Shown piece after piece: positions 37,013 through 45,934 of a DNA stretch of 64,000 nt. Where the stretch lies: contig NZ_JAHZIJ010000019.1 in the NCBI RefSeq assembly GCF_019443105.1, forward strand, positions 38,934 through 102,933, in the 5' to 3' direction. The stretch's first letter is position 1, and every line of letters starts with the position of its first letter. The position numbers and the translations under genes are program-made. The DNA comes from Paenibacillus oenotherae. GTDB taxonomy: Bacteria > Bacillota > Bacilli > Paenibacillales > Paenibacillaceae. The notes below the pieces were generated by a model that worked only from the letters and a program-made list of their open reading frames with translations, ran no database searches and had not been told where the DNA came from.

Positions 37013-37284
37013 CAAATTCCTCCTTCTGCTCTCCAACTATGTAAACGCTTACAGACAGTCGTTTATTTGGCTTTCCAAAATGTACCGTCCATATTAGGTT
37101 AATGCTACCATACTGACCCTGTGTTGAAAAGCAATTTCCAGGACTAAAGACCCTCCCCTCTTGTCAAATTGACATCAATTTCATGTTCTCGGGACAGGAA
37201 AAGGCGTGAACAATGTCGAATTTTATTTCTGAATCATGGATCAGCATGAGAATAAGCTGCATTTACAACAAGGAGATTGCTATC

Positions 37285-38898
37285 ATGCCAAAGCTTCGCA
37301 GCATATCAGAAAAAACATGGAGCAAGGTCAGCTTGACCACGCTGTTGACAGGACTGGCCTCTCTATCCGTTCTGTTGACCTCTACGATCCTGCTTACTGC
37401 CTCCTACCAGTCCAAGAAACAATCATTGATGGACACGACGCTTAGCCTCAATCTCTCCAATGCGAACAAAATGAGCCATACGGTGGATTCACTGTTCATT
37501 TCCATGCGGAACAGCCTGAAGTACAGCGCCAGCCTCTTCATGGCTATCGACGATATGGGAGAAGATGAGATTGACCGAAAGCTTGAGCTTATGCGCAATA
37601 GCAGCAATTATTTTAATTCCATCATTCTGGTGAATGAAAAGGGACTGGTAAGCAATGTATCTCCCCAGGCTGTCGGCACCAAGGGGAAATTCATCTCGGG
37701 CAAAGCGGCCCTGGAAGCCTTGGCGGCCAAGGAATCTTACGTCTCCGAGCCTTATACGACGTCTTCCACCGGACGTCTGATCGTGTTTATGAGCGAGCCG
37801 CTGTTTGACAAGCACGGTGTCTACAGGGGAGTCATCGGCGGCACGATCTACCTTCAGCAGAACAATGTGCTGCATATGATCTTCGGTGACACGGCAAGAG
37901 ACGATGACGGCTCTTATTTCTACATGGTGGGATCGGACGGCCATCTGCTCTACCATCCTGACCAGGAGCGGCTGGGTGAGGATGTCACCGCCAACAAAGT
38001 CGTACAGAAGCTTATTCAAGGCCGAAGCGGACAGGAGCAGGTCGTCAATACGAAGGGAGTTCGCCTGCTGGCAGGGTACTCCACCGTTCCCGCCAACGGC
38101 TGGGGCGTTGTCGTCGTTTCGCCGTTCAGTGTCATGTATGAGCAATTGATCCGGCATATTATGACGATGCTGCTCTACACCCTGCTTCCTTTTGCAGTAT
38201 TAATGGTGGCCGTTGTGCTGCTTGCGCGAGGATTGGCCAAGCCCTTCGTCTCCCTTGCGGATCTCGTCAGTCATATCGGAACCGACAAGTTCGAGCTGCC
38301 GGAGAGAAAGCAGCATTGGAACCGGGAGGCCGACTTGTTGACGGAGGCCATCTCGCTGGCATTAACCGATCTCAAGCGGCAAACGGACCAATTAACACTG
38401 GACGCCATCACCGATCCGCTGACAGGCTTGCTCAACCGCAGAACCTTTGAATCCATCATGCACGAATGGACGCAGGAGGGGACTCCCTTCTCCATCATCG
38501 TGCTCGATATCGACCGCTTCAAAGCCATTAATGACACCTACGGGCATCAAGCCGGGGATGAGGTGCTTAAGTATATTGCAGACACCGTTTCCTCCTCCGT
38601 CCGGCTCCAGGATGTATGCTGCCGCTATGGCGGCGAGGAGTTCGTCCTGCTGCTCCATCTCTGCTCAGCACAAGAAGCTCATATGGTCGCGGAGGGCATC
38701 CGTGCTTCGCTGATGAAGAGTACGAGTCCTGTCAGCAAGCCGATAACCGTATCGCTGGGCATTGCGCAATATCCGCTGCATTCCCCTTCCCCTGACGAGC
38801 TGTTCCGTCTCGCCGACCAAGCCTTGTACAAGGCAAAGGAGACTGGAAGAAACAGAGCCGTCATTGCAGATACAGTAGTCGCGCAGCGGAAGCTGTAA
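37285..38898 (+). CDS. Membrane diguanylate cyclase (Cache-GGDEF)
   Basis: A 537-residue protein. I choose the ATG at 37285 (MPKLRSISEK) because AAGGAG lies 9 bases upstream; the frame is open to 37213 without a site. The first membrane span is at ~residues 18-43 and the second at ~residues 295-325. Between them is a dCache-type extracytoplasmic sensor ('SSNYFNSIILVNEKGLVSNVSPQAVGTKG'). A HAMP-like linker leads to a GGDEF domain with 'DPLTGLLNRRTFE', 'DIDRFKAINDTYGHQAGDEVL' and the active-site signature RYGGEEF. It should make cyclic di-GMP in response to an external ligand. The palindrome array starts about 15 bases after its stop. Confidence 0.9.
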   Translation: MPKLRSISEKTWSKVSLTTLLTGLASLSVLLTSTILLTASYQSKKQSLMDTTLSLNLSNANKMSHTVDSLFISMRNSLKYSASLFMAIDDMGEDEIDRKLELMRNSSNYFNSIILVNEKGLVSNVSPQAVGTKGKFISGKAALEALAAKESYVSEPYTTSSTGRLIVFMSEPLFDKHGVYRGVIGGTIYLQQNNVLHMIFGDTARDDDGSYFYMVGSDGHLLYHPDQERLGEDVTANKVVQKLIQGRSGQEQVVNTKGVRLLAGYSTVPANGWGVVVVSPFSVMYEQLIRHIMTMLLYTLLPFAVLMVAVVLLARGLAKPFVSLADLVSHIGTDKFELPERKQHWNREADLLTEAISLALTDLKRQTDQLTLDAITDPLTGLLNRRTFESIMHEWTQEGTPFSIIVLDIDRFKAINDTYGHQAGDEVLKYIADTVSSSVRLQDVCCRYGGEEFVLLLHLCSAQEAHMVAEGIRASLMKSTSPVSKPITVSLGIAQYPLHSPSPDELFRLADQALYKAKETGRNRAVIADTVVAQRKL

Positions 38899-38911
38899 CT
38901 TTTCGAGCTCC

Positions 38912-40095
38912 GAAATGCCTGCCAATGCGCAGGCTTTCTCTCGTTTACGCCTGCTGGAGGCGAAATACCTGCCTGCGCGCAGGCATTTTCGCCCTATTTG
39001 CCCCTGTCGGCCAATTCCGCCATATATTCCTGCACTTTCGCAGGTACTCTGCCCGCAACTGCCTCTATTACCCGAAATGCCTGCACTTTCGCAGGCTTTC
39101 TCTCGTTTACGCCTGCTGGAGGCGAAATACCTGCCTGCGCGCAGGCATTTTCGCCCTATTTGCCCCTGTCGGCCAATTCCGCCATATATTCCTGCACTTT
39201 CGCAGGTACTCTGCCCGCAACTGCCTCTATTACCCGAAATGCCTGCACTTTCGCAGGCTTTCTCTCGTTTACGCCTGCTGGAGGCGAAATACCTGCCTGC
39301 GCGCAGGCATTTTCGCCCTATTTGCCCCTGTCGGCCAATTCCGCCATATATTCCTGCACTTTCGCAGGTACTCTGCCCGCAACGGCCTCTATTACCCGAA
39401 ATGCCTGCACTTTCGCAGGCTTTCTCTCGTCTACGCCTGCTGGAGGCGAAATGCCTGCCATTGCGCAGGCTTTCTCTCGTTCACGCCTGCTGTAGACGAA
39501 TTGCCTGCAAACGCGCAGGCTTTCTCTCGTCTACGCCTGCTGGAGGCGAAATACCTGCCTGCGCGCAGGCATTTTCGCCCTATTTGCCCCTGCCGACCAA
39601 TTCCGCCATATATTCCTGCACTTTCGCAGGCACTCTGCCTCCAACTGCCTTTATTACCCAAAATGCCTGCACTTTCGCAGGCTTTCTCTCGTCCCTGCCT
39701 GCTATAAACAAAATCCCTGCCGCAGGCTTTCTCTCGTTCACGCCTGCTGTAGACGAAATGCCTGCAAACGCGCAGGCTTTCTCTCGTCTACGCCTGCTGG
39801 AGGCGAAATACCTGCCTGCGCGCAGGCATTTTCGCCCTATTTGCCCCTGTCGGCCAATTCCGCCATATATTCCTGCACTTTCGCAGGAAACTCTGCCCGC
39901 AACTGCCTCTATTACCCGAAATGCCTGCACTTTCGCAGGCTTTCTCTCGTCCCTGCCTGCTGTAGACGAAATCCCTGCCATTGCGCAGGCTTTCTCTCGT
40001 TCACGCCTGCTGTAGACGAAATGCCTGCAAACGCGCAGGCTTTCTCTCGTCCCTGCCTGCTATAGGCGCAATGCCTGCCCACACGCAGGCTGCCT
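38912..40095. repeat. Palindrome array with 162-bp higher-order period
   Basis: About 1.2 kb carrying some 23 units of CCTGC-N6-GCAGG (loop usually ACTTTC, CTGCGC, AAACGC or CATTGC). The first part is three nearly exact 162-bp higher-order units (CGAAAT at 39073, 39235, 39397), each with three hairpins; after 39430 the units are rearranged and partly decayed to 40095. Because 162 is a multiple of 3, all reading frames stay open through it, giving false ORFs. The reverse complement of a unit matches the hairpin block of the dispersed repeats at 16.5 and 24.1 kb. Non-coding. Confidence 0.9.
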
Positions 40096-40229
40096 TCTAT
40101 TTCTGCACAGAGGAATAAAGCTAGTGAATTAACGCCTGGATGCTCAACAAACGTTAAGCAAACGTTCAGCCCATGTTTAGTTTGACCTCATGCTGTATTC
40201 AGGTAGCGGCTTTATACTCGGATTTGTAG

Positions 40230-40270
40230 CACAATTTGTTGCACCGCTTGTTGCACCGTTTGTTGCACCA
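40230..40270 (+). promoter_or_regulatory. Triple direct repeat upstream of the membrane protein/PspA operon
   Basis: Three copies of TTGTTGCACC, each separated by a few bases (about 40230-40270), lie just before a strong AAGGAGG site. Direct repeats at this spacing could be a regulator binding site or part of a leader RNA. I cannot assign a regulator. Confidence 0.35.
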
Positions 40271-40295
40271 AATCTACCGGAAGGAGGATGAGCGG

Positions 40296-40373
40296 GTGGA
40301 GAAGATCAGCTGGCAGCAAGAAGTTACTAAGAGCTGTAATGGCTCCCGGCATAGAGCCGACTATTATGTATAG
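40296..40373 (+). CDS. Possible 25-residue leader peptide
   Basis: GTG with AAGGAGG 8 bases upstream starts a 25-codon frame (VEKISWQQEVTKSCNGSRHR and five more residues) ending 16 bases before the next gene's TTG. The ribosome binding site is the best in this stretch, which is the only evidence. An ATG at 40288 opens another frame, but it touches the ribosome binding site. It may be a leader peptide or an accident. Confidence 0.3.
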   Translation: MEKISWQQEVTKSCNGSRHRADYYV

Positions 40374-40389
40374 GAAGAGGTGAACGGCA

Positions 40390-40896
40390 TTGAGAAAACA
40401 ATATAGCACGATCAAATGGCTGATTGCCGGAGGTGTACTGGCTCTGCTGGGCTATCTCCTCTACCATATGCCATGGTTCCATTGGAATAACGGCCACGCT
40501 GTCCAAGAGAAATTTCGCACGATGAATGGACAAGCCCCCTTTTTCCGGCACGGATTCCGCGGTGAGCCTCCCGGTTTCCATCACTCCTTCCAATGGGGAG
40601 CGCTTCTAATAAAGCTTGGCCTGCTGCTCGCTGGCAGCCTGGTCTGGGCCAAGGCTAAAGGGCTCGCGAGATGGGCTGGCGGAATACTCGCAATTATCGT
40701 TCTGCTGTCCCTGTTCAACCCTCTCGTATGCGCATTAATTGCCGGAATCGTCTATTTGATTCGCAGAAGATTAAATAAATACGGACAGGCTGCGCAGCTT
40801 ACGGAAGCCGTGCTGATCCCCCCGCTGGGACAGGACTACAACCGGGCTCATGCACTTGACGAATGGGAGAAAAACATCACCAAGGAGGATCATTAA
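40390..40896 (+). CDS. Small multi-span membrane protein upstream of PspA
   Basis: A 168-residue protein starting at TTG with AGAGGTG upstream. Membrane spans are at ~residues 9-26, 66-83 and 90-116, with a soluble loop (~30-60) and a basic/polar C-terminus containing 'IPPLGQDYNRAHALDEWEKN'. I do not recognise the family. It ends two bases before pspA, so the two are probably translated together. A role in anchoring or sensing for the envelope-stress protein PspA is suggested by position only. Confidence 0.65.
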   Translation: MRKQYSTIKWLIAGGVLALLGYLLYHMPWFHWNNGHAVQEKFRTMNGQAPFFRHGFRGEPPGFHHSFQWGALLIKLGLLLAGSLVWAKAKGLARWAGGILAIIVLLSLFNPLVCALIAGIVYLIRRRLNKYGQAAQLTEAVLIPPLGQDYNRAHALDEWEKNITKEDH

Positions 40897-40897
40897 T

Positions 40898-41560
40898 ATG
40901 AAAATTTTCGGACGAATGAAAGAAATTGCTGCAGCAGATATCCACCACATGCTGGATCGCTATGAAGATCCCATCAGTATGGCCAAGCAGTATATCCGCC
41001 AGCTGGAGGAACAAATCGAGAAGATCCATCACGCGCTTGCCGAGCAATATGCTGCTGAAAGGCAGAACGGCGCACTTATCACCAGAACGGAAGCCATCGT
41101 CAGCAAGCGGGCCCGTCAAGCCCGGCTGGCCGTGGACAGGCAGGAAGACAACATCGCCGAGTTGGCCCTGCAGGAGAAGCTCTACCATCAGCAAATGCTG
41201 AATACTTACGTCGAGCAGCAGGCTTTGATCCGCGAGCAGGCCTCCGCCTTGAAGGAGGAGCAGGCCAGATTGGCGGAAGCCCATAGGGAGCTGCAGAACA
41301 AGCTGTCTTTCTTAATCTCCAGAGCTCATGCAGCGCAGGCAATCGAGGCTGCTGCGGCGGCGATGCCGCCTTTTCAAAGGGATAAAATTATGCGCGGGTT
41401 TGCCCGGATGGAAGAAAAGGTATGGATATTGGAATCCAAAGCGAACGCTGCACGCAATGTGCAGCAATCCGCATACGGCACCCCCCATTCCCTCGATGTG
41501 CAGGAGGAAGTGCAGGCCGAGCTGCAGAAACTGAAAGAGGAAAGAAAAGCAATTTCATAG
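40898..41560 (+). CDS. PspA/IM30-family envelope stress protein
   Basis: A 220-residue, almost wholly helical coiled-coil protein beginning MKIFGRMKEIAAADIHHMLDRYEDPISMAKQYIRQLEEQIEK, the typical amphipathic helix and N-terminus of PspA/IM30/LiaH. These proteins form ESCRT-III-like assemblies on stressed membranes. Regions rich in EEQARLAEAHRELQ continue the coiled coil. AAGGAGG lies 7 bases before ATG. A strong terminator follows the gene. Neighbouring membrane gene upstream is probably co-expressed. Confidence 0.87.
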   Translation: MKIFGRMKEIAAADIHHMLDRYEDPISMAKQYIRQLEEQIEKIHHALAEQYAAERQNGALITRTEAIVSKRARQARLAVDRQEDNIAELALQEKLYHQQMLNTYVEQQALIREQASALKEEQARLAEAHRELQNKLSFLISRAHAAQAIEAAAAAMPPFQRDKIMRGFARMEEKVWILESKANAARNVQQSAYGTPHSLDVQEEVQAELQKLKEERKAIS

Positions 41561-41568
41561 TATGGGCA

Positions 41569-41610
41569 GCAGGGAGCCGATTGCGTCGTGACGATGCATC
41601 GGCTCCCTGC
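41569..41610 (+). terminator. Rho-independent terminator after the PspA gene
   Basis: A perfect 13-bp stem GCAGGGAGCCGAT / ATCGGCTCCCTGC around a 16-base loop, starting nine bases after the pspA-like stop. The T-run that follows is short (TTT), so efficiency is uncertain. Confidence 0.7.
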
Positions 41611-41706
41611 TTTGCGCTGCGGCTGAACGGGCACATATACAAGGGGCTTTTTGGAAAAGCTAAACCTCACGCAACAATTCCATTATTCAGATGATGAGGT
41701 GCAGCT

Positions 41707-43263
41707 ATGACAAAATCATTGCGTCGCTCCGGTAAGCCCTTACCGCTCCGCCGCCATTTGCAAGAGCATACCGAACCAGCAGCCGTTCATCCTTTGTCCT
41801 CTCATCTGCAAGACAATGTAGCAGCTCTGCACGCTATTTATGCTGAAGGCTCGGATGTTACATTCCACGCTTTCCAAATCAATCAGAAGATCGAAGCCGT
41901 CCTTATCTTTCGTTCCGAGCTATGCGATACCGCGCTGCTTGACCGCCAGATTCTTGGCCCGCTCATAACGGGCATCCCGGACAATTTGCCGCTCAACGCC
42001 GACACCCTTCATCGTATCGTGCCTGTATCCTCTTCCAAATTAGTAGGGACGCTTACGGAGGCCAGCCTGAATATCAGCAGCGGCCATCCGATTCTCATTG
42101 TTGAAGGCAGCTCAAGCGCTCTTACTTTCGGTCTGCCCAAATCCGAGCACCGCAATGTTGAGGAGCCGACGGCGGAATCCACCTTGCGCGGCCCCCGTGA
42201 AGGCTTCACGGAGAGCTTGACTGTCAATATCTCGCTGCTTCGCAAACGGATGAAGAATCCCAACTTCAAAATGAAAAGCATTTCTATCGGCCAATATACA
42301 CACACCACGGTCAGACTGGCCTACCTGGAAGGAGTGACCGATCCCGCCATCGTTGCGGAAGCGATGCGCCGTCTTTCAGCCATTGAGACAGACGGCATTC
42401 TTGAAAGTGAATACATAGAGGAATGGATCTCCGACCAGCCCAAATCACCTTTTCCGCAAATGCTGTCTACGGAGCGTCCTGATGTGGTCTGCGCCAATTT
42501 GCTGGAGGGCCGGTTTGCACTGCTGATCGACGGTACGCCCTTCGCCCTTGTCGCTCCGGTAACTCTCTTCTCTATGCTCCAGTCGCCCGAGGATTATTAC
42601 CAGCATTTTATGATGAGTATTTTCATTCGCTGGCTGCGCTATCTGTTCTACTTTTTGTCGCTGGTGCTGCCCTCGGCTTATGTAGCGATCACAACCTATC
42701 ATCAAGAAATGATCCCTACCGTGCTGCTGCTGAGCGTAGCCAAGGCACGGGAGGAAATTCCCTTCCCGGCTCTGATTGAAGCGCTCATTATGGAGATCGC
42801 CTTTGAAGCGCTGCGGGAGGCGGGGGTTCGGCTGCCCAAGCAGGTCGGCGCCGCCGTCAGCATTGTAGGCGCCCTTATTATCGGACAGGCCGCCACAACT
42901 GCTGGCATCGTCTCTGCGCCCATGGTTATTATCGTCGCCATAACGGGCATCGCCTCCTTCATGATTCCCCGTTATTCCGCCGGTCTCGCATCGCGGCTGC
43001 TCCGATTTCCAATTATGCTGCTGGCAGGCACGCTGGGACTAACGGGAATGATGCTCGGAATGATGCTCATCGTCATTCACCTGTGCGGACTCCGTTCCTT
43101 CGGTGTGCCCTATCTCTCTCCGGTGACGCCAACCTCTTCCTCTGTGTGGAGAGATGTATTCTGGCGCTCACCTCCGGGAGCTAATCGAAATCAGTCCTCA
43201 AACCACCGCAGCAACCGCAAACCCGGCATGCCGATCATTGCCAGACAGGCAAACAAGAGATAA
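41707..43263 (+). CDS. Spore germination receptor subunit A (GerA family), operon 1
   Basis: A 518-residue GerAA-type protein. The N-terminal ~280 residues are soluble ('FRSELCDTALLDRQILGPLITG', 'LRGPREGFTESLTVNISLLRKRMKNPNFKMK', 'YLEGVTDPAIVAEAMRRLS'). The C-terminal part has about five membrane spans and 'STERPDVVCANLLEGRFALLIDGTPFALVAPVTLFSMLQSPEDYY', the strongest family signature, then 'SVAKAREEIPFPALIEALIMEIAFEALREAGVRLPKQVG'. With subunits B and C it forms a germinant receptor in the inner spore membrane. GAGGTG lies 5 bases before ATG. First gene of the plus-strand ger operon. Confidence 0.93.
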   Translation: MTKSLRRSGKPLPLRRHLQEHTEPAAVHPLSSHLQDNVAALHAIYAEGSDVTFHAFQINQKIEAVLIFRSELCDTALLDRQILGPLITGIPDNLPLNADTLHRIVPVSSSKLVGTLTEASLNISSGHPILIVEGSSSALTFGLPKSEHRNVEEPTAESTLRGPREGFTESLTVNISLLRKRMKNPNFKMKSISIGQYTHTTVRLAYLEGVTDPAIVAEAMRRLSAIETDGILESEYIEEWISDQPKSPFPQMLSTERPDVVCANLLEGRFALLIDGTPFALVAPVTLFSMLQSPEDYYQHFMMSIFIRWLRYLFYFLSLVLPSAYVAITTYHQEMIPTVLLLSVAKAREEIPFPALIEALIMEIAFEALREAGVRLPKQVGAAVSIVGALIIGQAATTAGIVSAPMVIIVAITGIASFMIPRYSAGLASRLLRFPIMLLAGTLGLTGMMLGMMLIVIHLCGLRSFGVPYLSPVTPTSSSVWRDVFWRSPPGANRNQSSNHRSNRKPGMPIIARQANKR

Positions 43264-43283
43264 CAGGAGGTGTACGACTTGCA

Positions 43284-44390
43284 ATGATAGAAAAGGGAAA
43301 AATATCTCTGGCTCAAATGAATATTTTGATCTATCCCGCTATTCTCGCCACTTCGATCCTCTCCGTGCCCAGCATTACGATGGCTCATGCCGGACATGAC
43401 ATGTGGTTTACCCCCATCTGGGGCGCACTGGTTGGTTTTCTGACCGTATTCATAGCACTTGGGCTGAACAAGCTGTACCCGGAGCGCACGATGATCGAAG
43501 CGAGCACTGCTATATTGGGCTCTGTCCTGGGCAAAATATTCGGTCTGTTCTATATGCTGTACCTCCCCCATCTTACCGGAGTCATCATTCGCACCTATGG
43601 TGAATTCATCATCAGCAATGCCTTGCCCCACACCCCTATGTACGCCATCATGGGCACAATGGTGCTGGTCTGCGCGATCAATGTCCGCTCCGGCCTTGAG
43701 GTCATCGCACGCAGCGGCCAAATCTTCGTTGCGCTGTTTGTTATACTTGCTACGTTCCTGCTTGCATTATTAATCGGAGAACTTCATCCCGCCGAGTTTC
43801 TGCCCATTGGGGAAAAGGGGCTGCGGCCGTCGATTGTTGGAGCGCTGGCGCCTGCAGCCTGGTTAACGGAATTTATTCTCATTGCCTTCCTGCTTCCGTT
43901 CGTTCACAACCGGAGCAAGGTTGTCCGCAAGAGCATAATAGCCGTTCTATACGTCACGCTGTCGATGGTCGTCATCAATGTGGTCTGTCTGCTCCTCATG
44001 GGCGATATGACGACAAGCTTCGCCTACCCCGTGATGATCGCCGCCCGTTACATTACAATTGCCGACTTTATGCAGCATCTTGAAGCGTTTGTCATTGCGA
44101 TCTGGATCTCCGGCATTTTCGTCAAAATCTCTGTCTTCTTATACGTCTACTCGCTGACCATCGCCCAGTGGCTTGGCATGAAGGATTACCGTCCAGTAGT
44201 GTTTCCGACAGCATTCCTATGCACGGTATTTGCCTACTGGATTGCCCGCGGCAAATCAGATATTAGCGGCATAATCAGCGCTTCAAGCAATCTTTATACA
44301 CTGATCGCGCTGCTTATTCTGCCGAGTCTCCTGCTGGCAATCGGGATGATGAGGCAAAAAATATCGGGACAAGGAAAAGCTGCGCCATGA
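43284..44390 (+). CDS. Spore germination receptor subunit B (GerAB-type permease), operon 1
   Basis: A 368-residue integral membrane protein with about ten spans of the amino-acid transporter (APC) fold: 'ISLAQMNILIYPAILATSILSVPSI', 'PLTxxFYMLYLPHLTG'-like segments and 'FILIAFLLPFVHNRSKVVRKS'. In germinant receptors this subunit is thought to bind the germinant. It starts 20 bases after subunit A and its stop overlaps the ATG of subunit C (ATGA). Confidence 0.9.
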   Translation: MIEKGKISLAQMNILIYPAILATSILSVPSITMAHAGHDMWFTPIWGALVGFLTVFIALGLNKLYPERTMIEASTAILGSVLGKIFGLFYMLYLPHLTGVIIRTYGEFIISNALPHTPMYAIMGTMVLVCAINVRSGLEVIARSGQIFVALFVILATFLLALLIGELHPAEFLPIGEKGLRPSIVGALAPAAWLTEFILIAFLLPFVHNRSKVVRKSIIAVLYVTLSMVVINVVCLLLMGDMTTSFAYPVMIAARYITIADFMQHLEAFVIAIWISGIFVKISVFLYVYSLTIAQWLGMKDYRPVVFPTAFLCTVFAYWIARGKSDISGIISASSNLYTLIALLILPSLLLAIGMMRQKISGQGKAAP

Positions 44391-45637
44391 TGGCCTGGAT
44401 AGCTGGTTGCCGCAGCTGTGCCGCAGCATGGAGCAATGCTTGTCTGCTCCGATCCGCTGCACTGGCGCTTTCCTTCTCTCTAATCGCCGTTCTGTTGGCG
44501 GGCTGCTGGGACCGGACCGAAATCAATGACCTGGCCATCGTTCTTGCGGCAGGCATTGACAGCCCCGGTGAGGGGAAGGACTATCTTTTATCCGCTCAAG
44601 TTTTTGTTCCGCGCCAAAGCAGTGGTGGAAAAGCAGGCGGAAGCAGCGAAACCACTCCTGGTGGAGTCACAGTTGTTAAAAGTGCGACGGGCAGCAATCT
44701 GGCCGAGGCTATGATCCGGCTGCAGACCAAAATATCCCGCCATGTGTTCTGGGGACACTGTGAGACCGTCGTCATCGGGGAGAACGCCGCCAAGCGCGGG
44801 CTGCGCCAATATCTCGATTTCCTGCTGCGGTACGCCCAATTCCGTGAGCATGCTTACGTCTATATGAGCGAGCCGCCTGCCCGGGAAATATTGGCGCTGC
44901 TCCCGCCTCTGGAGCGCAGCTCGGCTGAAGCGCTGCGTGAGATGGGCAATTTGAAGCTCGGCGCGAAGGTGACGATCCTCGATCTGGCCAAGTCGATTGA
45001 GGGAGTCGGGCAATCGGCCGTGCTGTCCCGGCTCAGGATACTGCCCCCGGAGCAGGGAAGGGACAAGCTGGCTACCATGCCTTATATGAGGGGGATCGCG
45101 CTCTTCAGAAAGGATGCCTATATCCGCACTGTCACCGAGCCAATTAGCATAGGGGTGCTAATTATGCTGAATCAGCTGGAGAACTATGTGTTTACAGTAA
45201 AGCTTGGTGACAGCAAAGGCTTTGTTGCCATTAAGCCGCTCCAGATCCGCACCACAATGACTCCCCGCATTCAAAAGGGGGTGTGGAGCATGCATGTGCA
45301 GGTCGAGACTAAGGGCGATATCGTGCTGAACACGACCGATCTGGCGCTCCTTGCTCCCGATCAGGTGAAAGCCATCGAGCGATTGTGGAAGGAGAAAATG
45401 ACCGGCATTATTCAAGCGTCCATAGATCTCGCGCAGAAGAAGCTGAAAACTGATTTCTACGGCTACGCTGCCGCTTTCCGCCGCCACTATCCCAAGCAAT
45501 GGAATGCCAGCCGCTCCAGATGGGAGAGCATCTACCCTGATGTTGAGACCAGTCTGCAAGTAAAGGTTCTCATTATGCGCTCGGGCAAATCAGAAAGCCC
45601 GCAGGGTGTACCGGAAGATACGATTATTCGCAAATAA
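44387..45637 (+). CDS. Spore germination receptor lipoprotein subunit C (Ger(x)C), operon 1
   Basis: A 416-residue lipoprotein. The signal peptide has the lipobox LLAGC followed by WDRTEINDLAIVLAAGID, the standard Ger(x)C start. Later family features include 'GNLKLGAKVTILDLAKSIEG' and the C-terminal 'KLKTDFYGYAAAFRRHYPKQWNASRSRWESIYPDVETSLQVKVLIMRSG'. The N-terminal extension before the signal core is long and cysteine-rich, so the true start may lie a few codons further in, although ATG overlapping the subunit B stop is normal for such operons. Confidence 0.9.
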   Translation: MMAWIAGCRSCAAAWSNACLLRSAALALSFSLIAVLLAGCWDRTEINDLAIVLAAGIDSPGEGKDYLLSAQVFVPRQSSGGKAGGSSETTPGGVTVVKSATGSNLAEAMIRLQTKISRHVFWGHCETVVIGENAAKRGLRQYLDFLLRYAQFREHAYVYMSEPPAREILALLPPLERSSAEALREMGNLKLGAKVTILDLAKSIEGVGQSAVLSRLRILPPEQGRDKLATMPYMRGIALFRKDAYIRTVTEPISIGVLIMLNQLENYVFTVKLGDSKGFVAIKPLQIRTTMTPRIQKGVWSMHVQVETKGDIVLNTTDLALLAPDQVKAIERLWKEKMTGIIQASIDLAQKKLKTDFYGYAAAFRRHYPKQWNASRSRWESIYPDVETSLQVKVLIMRSGKSESPQGVPEDTIIRK

Positions 45638-45661
45638 TTGGCGCGAGAGGAGCGATTCGTC

Positions 45662-45886
45662 ATGAAATGGCTGGCTGCTGCAGGCCTTTGCCTGGTCACA
45701 GGCTTGATCATATGGGGTGAATACAGATCCGCCAAGGAGAGGAAGGCCAGGCTTGCCGTCGCCTTTATTGCATGCAGTGCGCTTGTGCTGGCCCTGATCC
45801 TGATCATTCATCCGGAACTGCCGGGGCCAACTGAATTTATGAACCTGATAGTCGGAGGCTTGTCCAGGCGGCTCGGGCTTGAATAA
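45662..45886 (+). CDS. Small two-span membrane protein at the end of ger operon 1
   Basis: A 74-residue protein (MKWLAAAGLCLVTGLIIWGE...) with two membrane helices (~residues 3-18 and 30-48) joined by a basic loop, and a short tail. GAGAGGAG lies 9 bases before ATG and the gap from subunit C is 24 bases, so it probably belongs to the ger operon. Some ger operons carry small extra membrane proteins (GerD/GerAD-like subunits) that tune the receptor; whether this is one is not shown. Confidence 0.65.
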   Translation: MKWLAAAGLCLVTGLIIWGEYRSAKERKARLAVAFIACSALVLALILIIHPELPGPTEFMNLIVGGLSRRLGLE

Positions 45887-45934
45887 ACCGGCAACACCAC
45901 GCTAAGATAGAATAAAAAATGTGGGGGTGTGACG

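Noticed and set aside
38912-40095. Long ORFs in several frames (up to 366 residues) across the palindrome array
   Set aside because: The 162-bp period keeps all frames open; the translations are low-complexity, there is no ribosome binding site, and the same DNA is open in three frames.
38912-40095. Possible CRISPR array
   Set aside because: Repeats are palindromes of 16 bp with variable loops, spacers are themselves repeated in a higher-order unit, and no cas gene is present.
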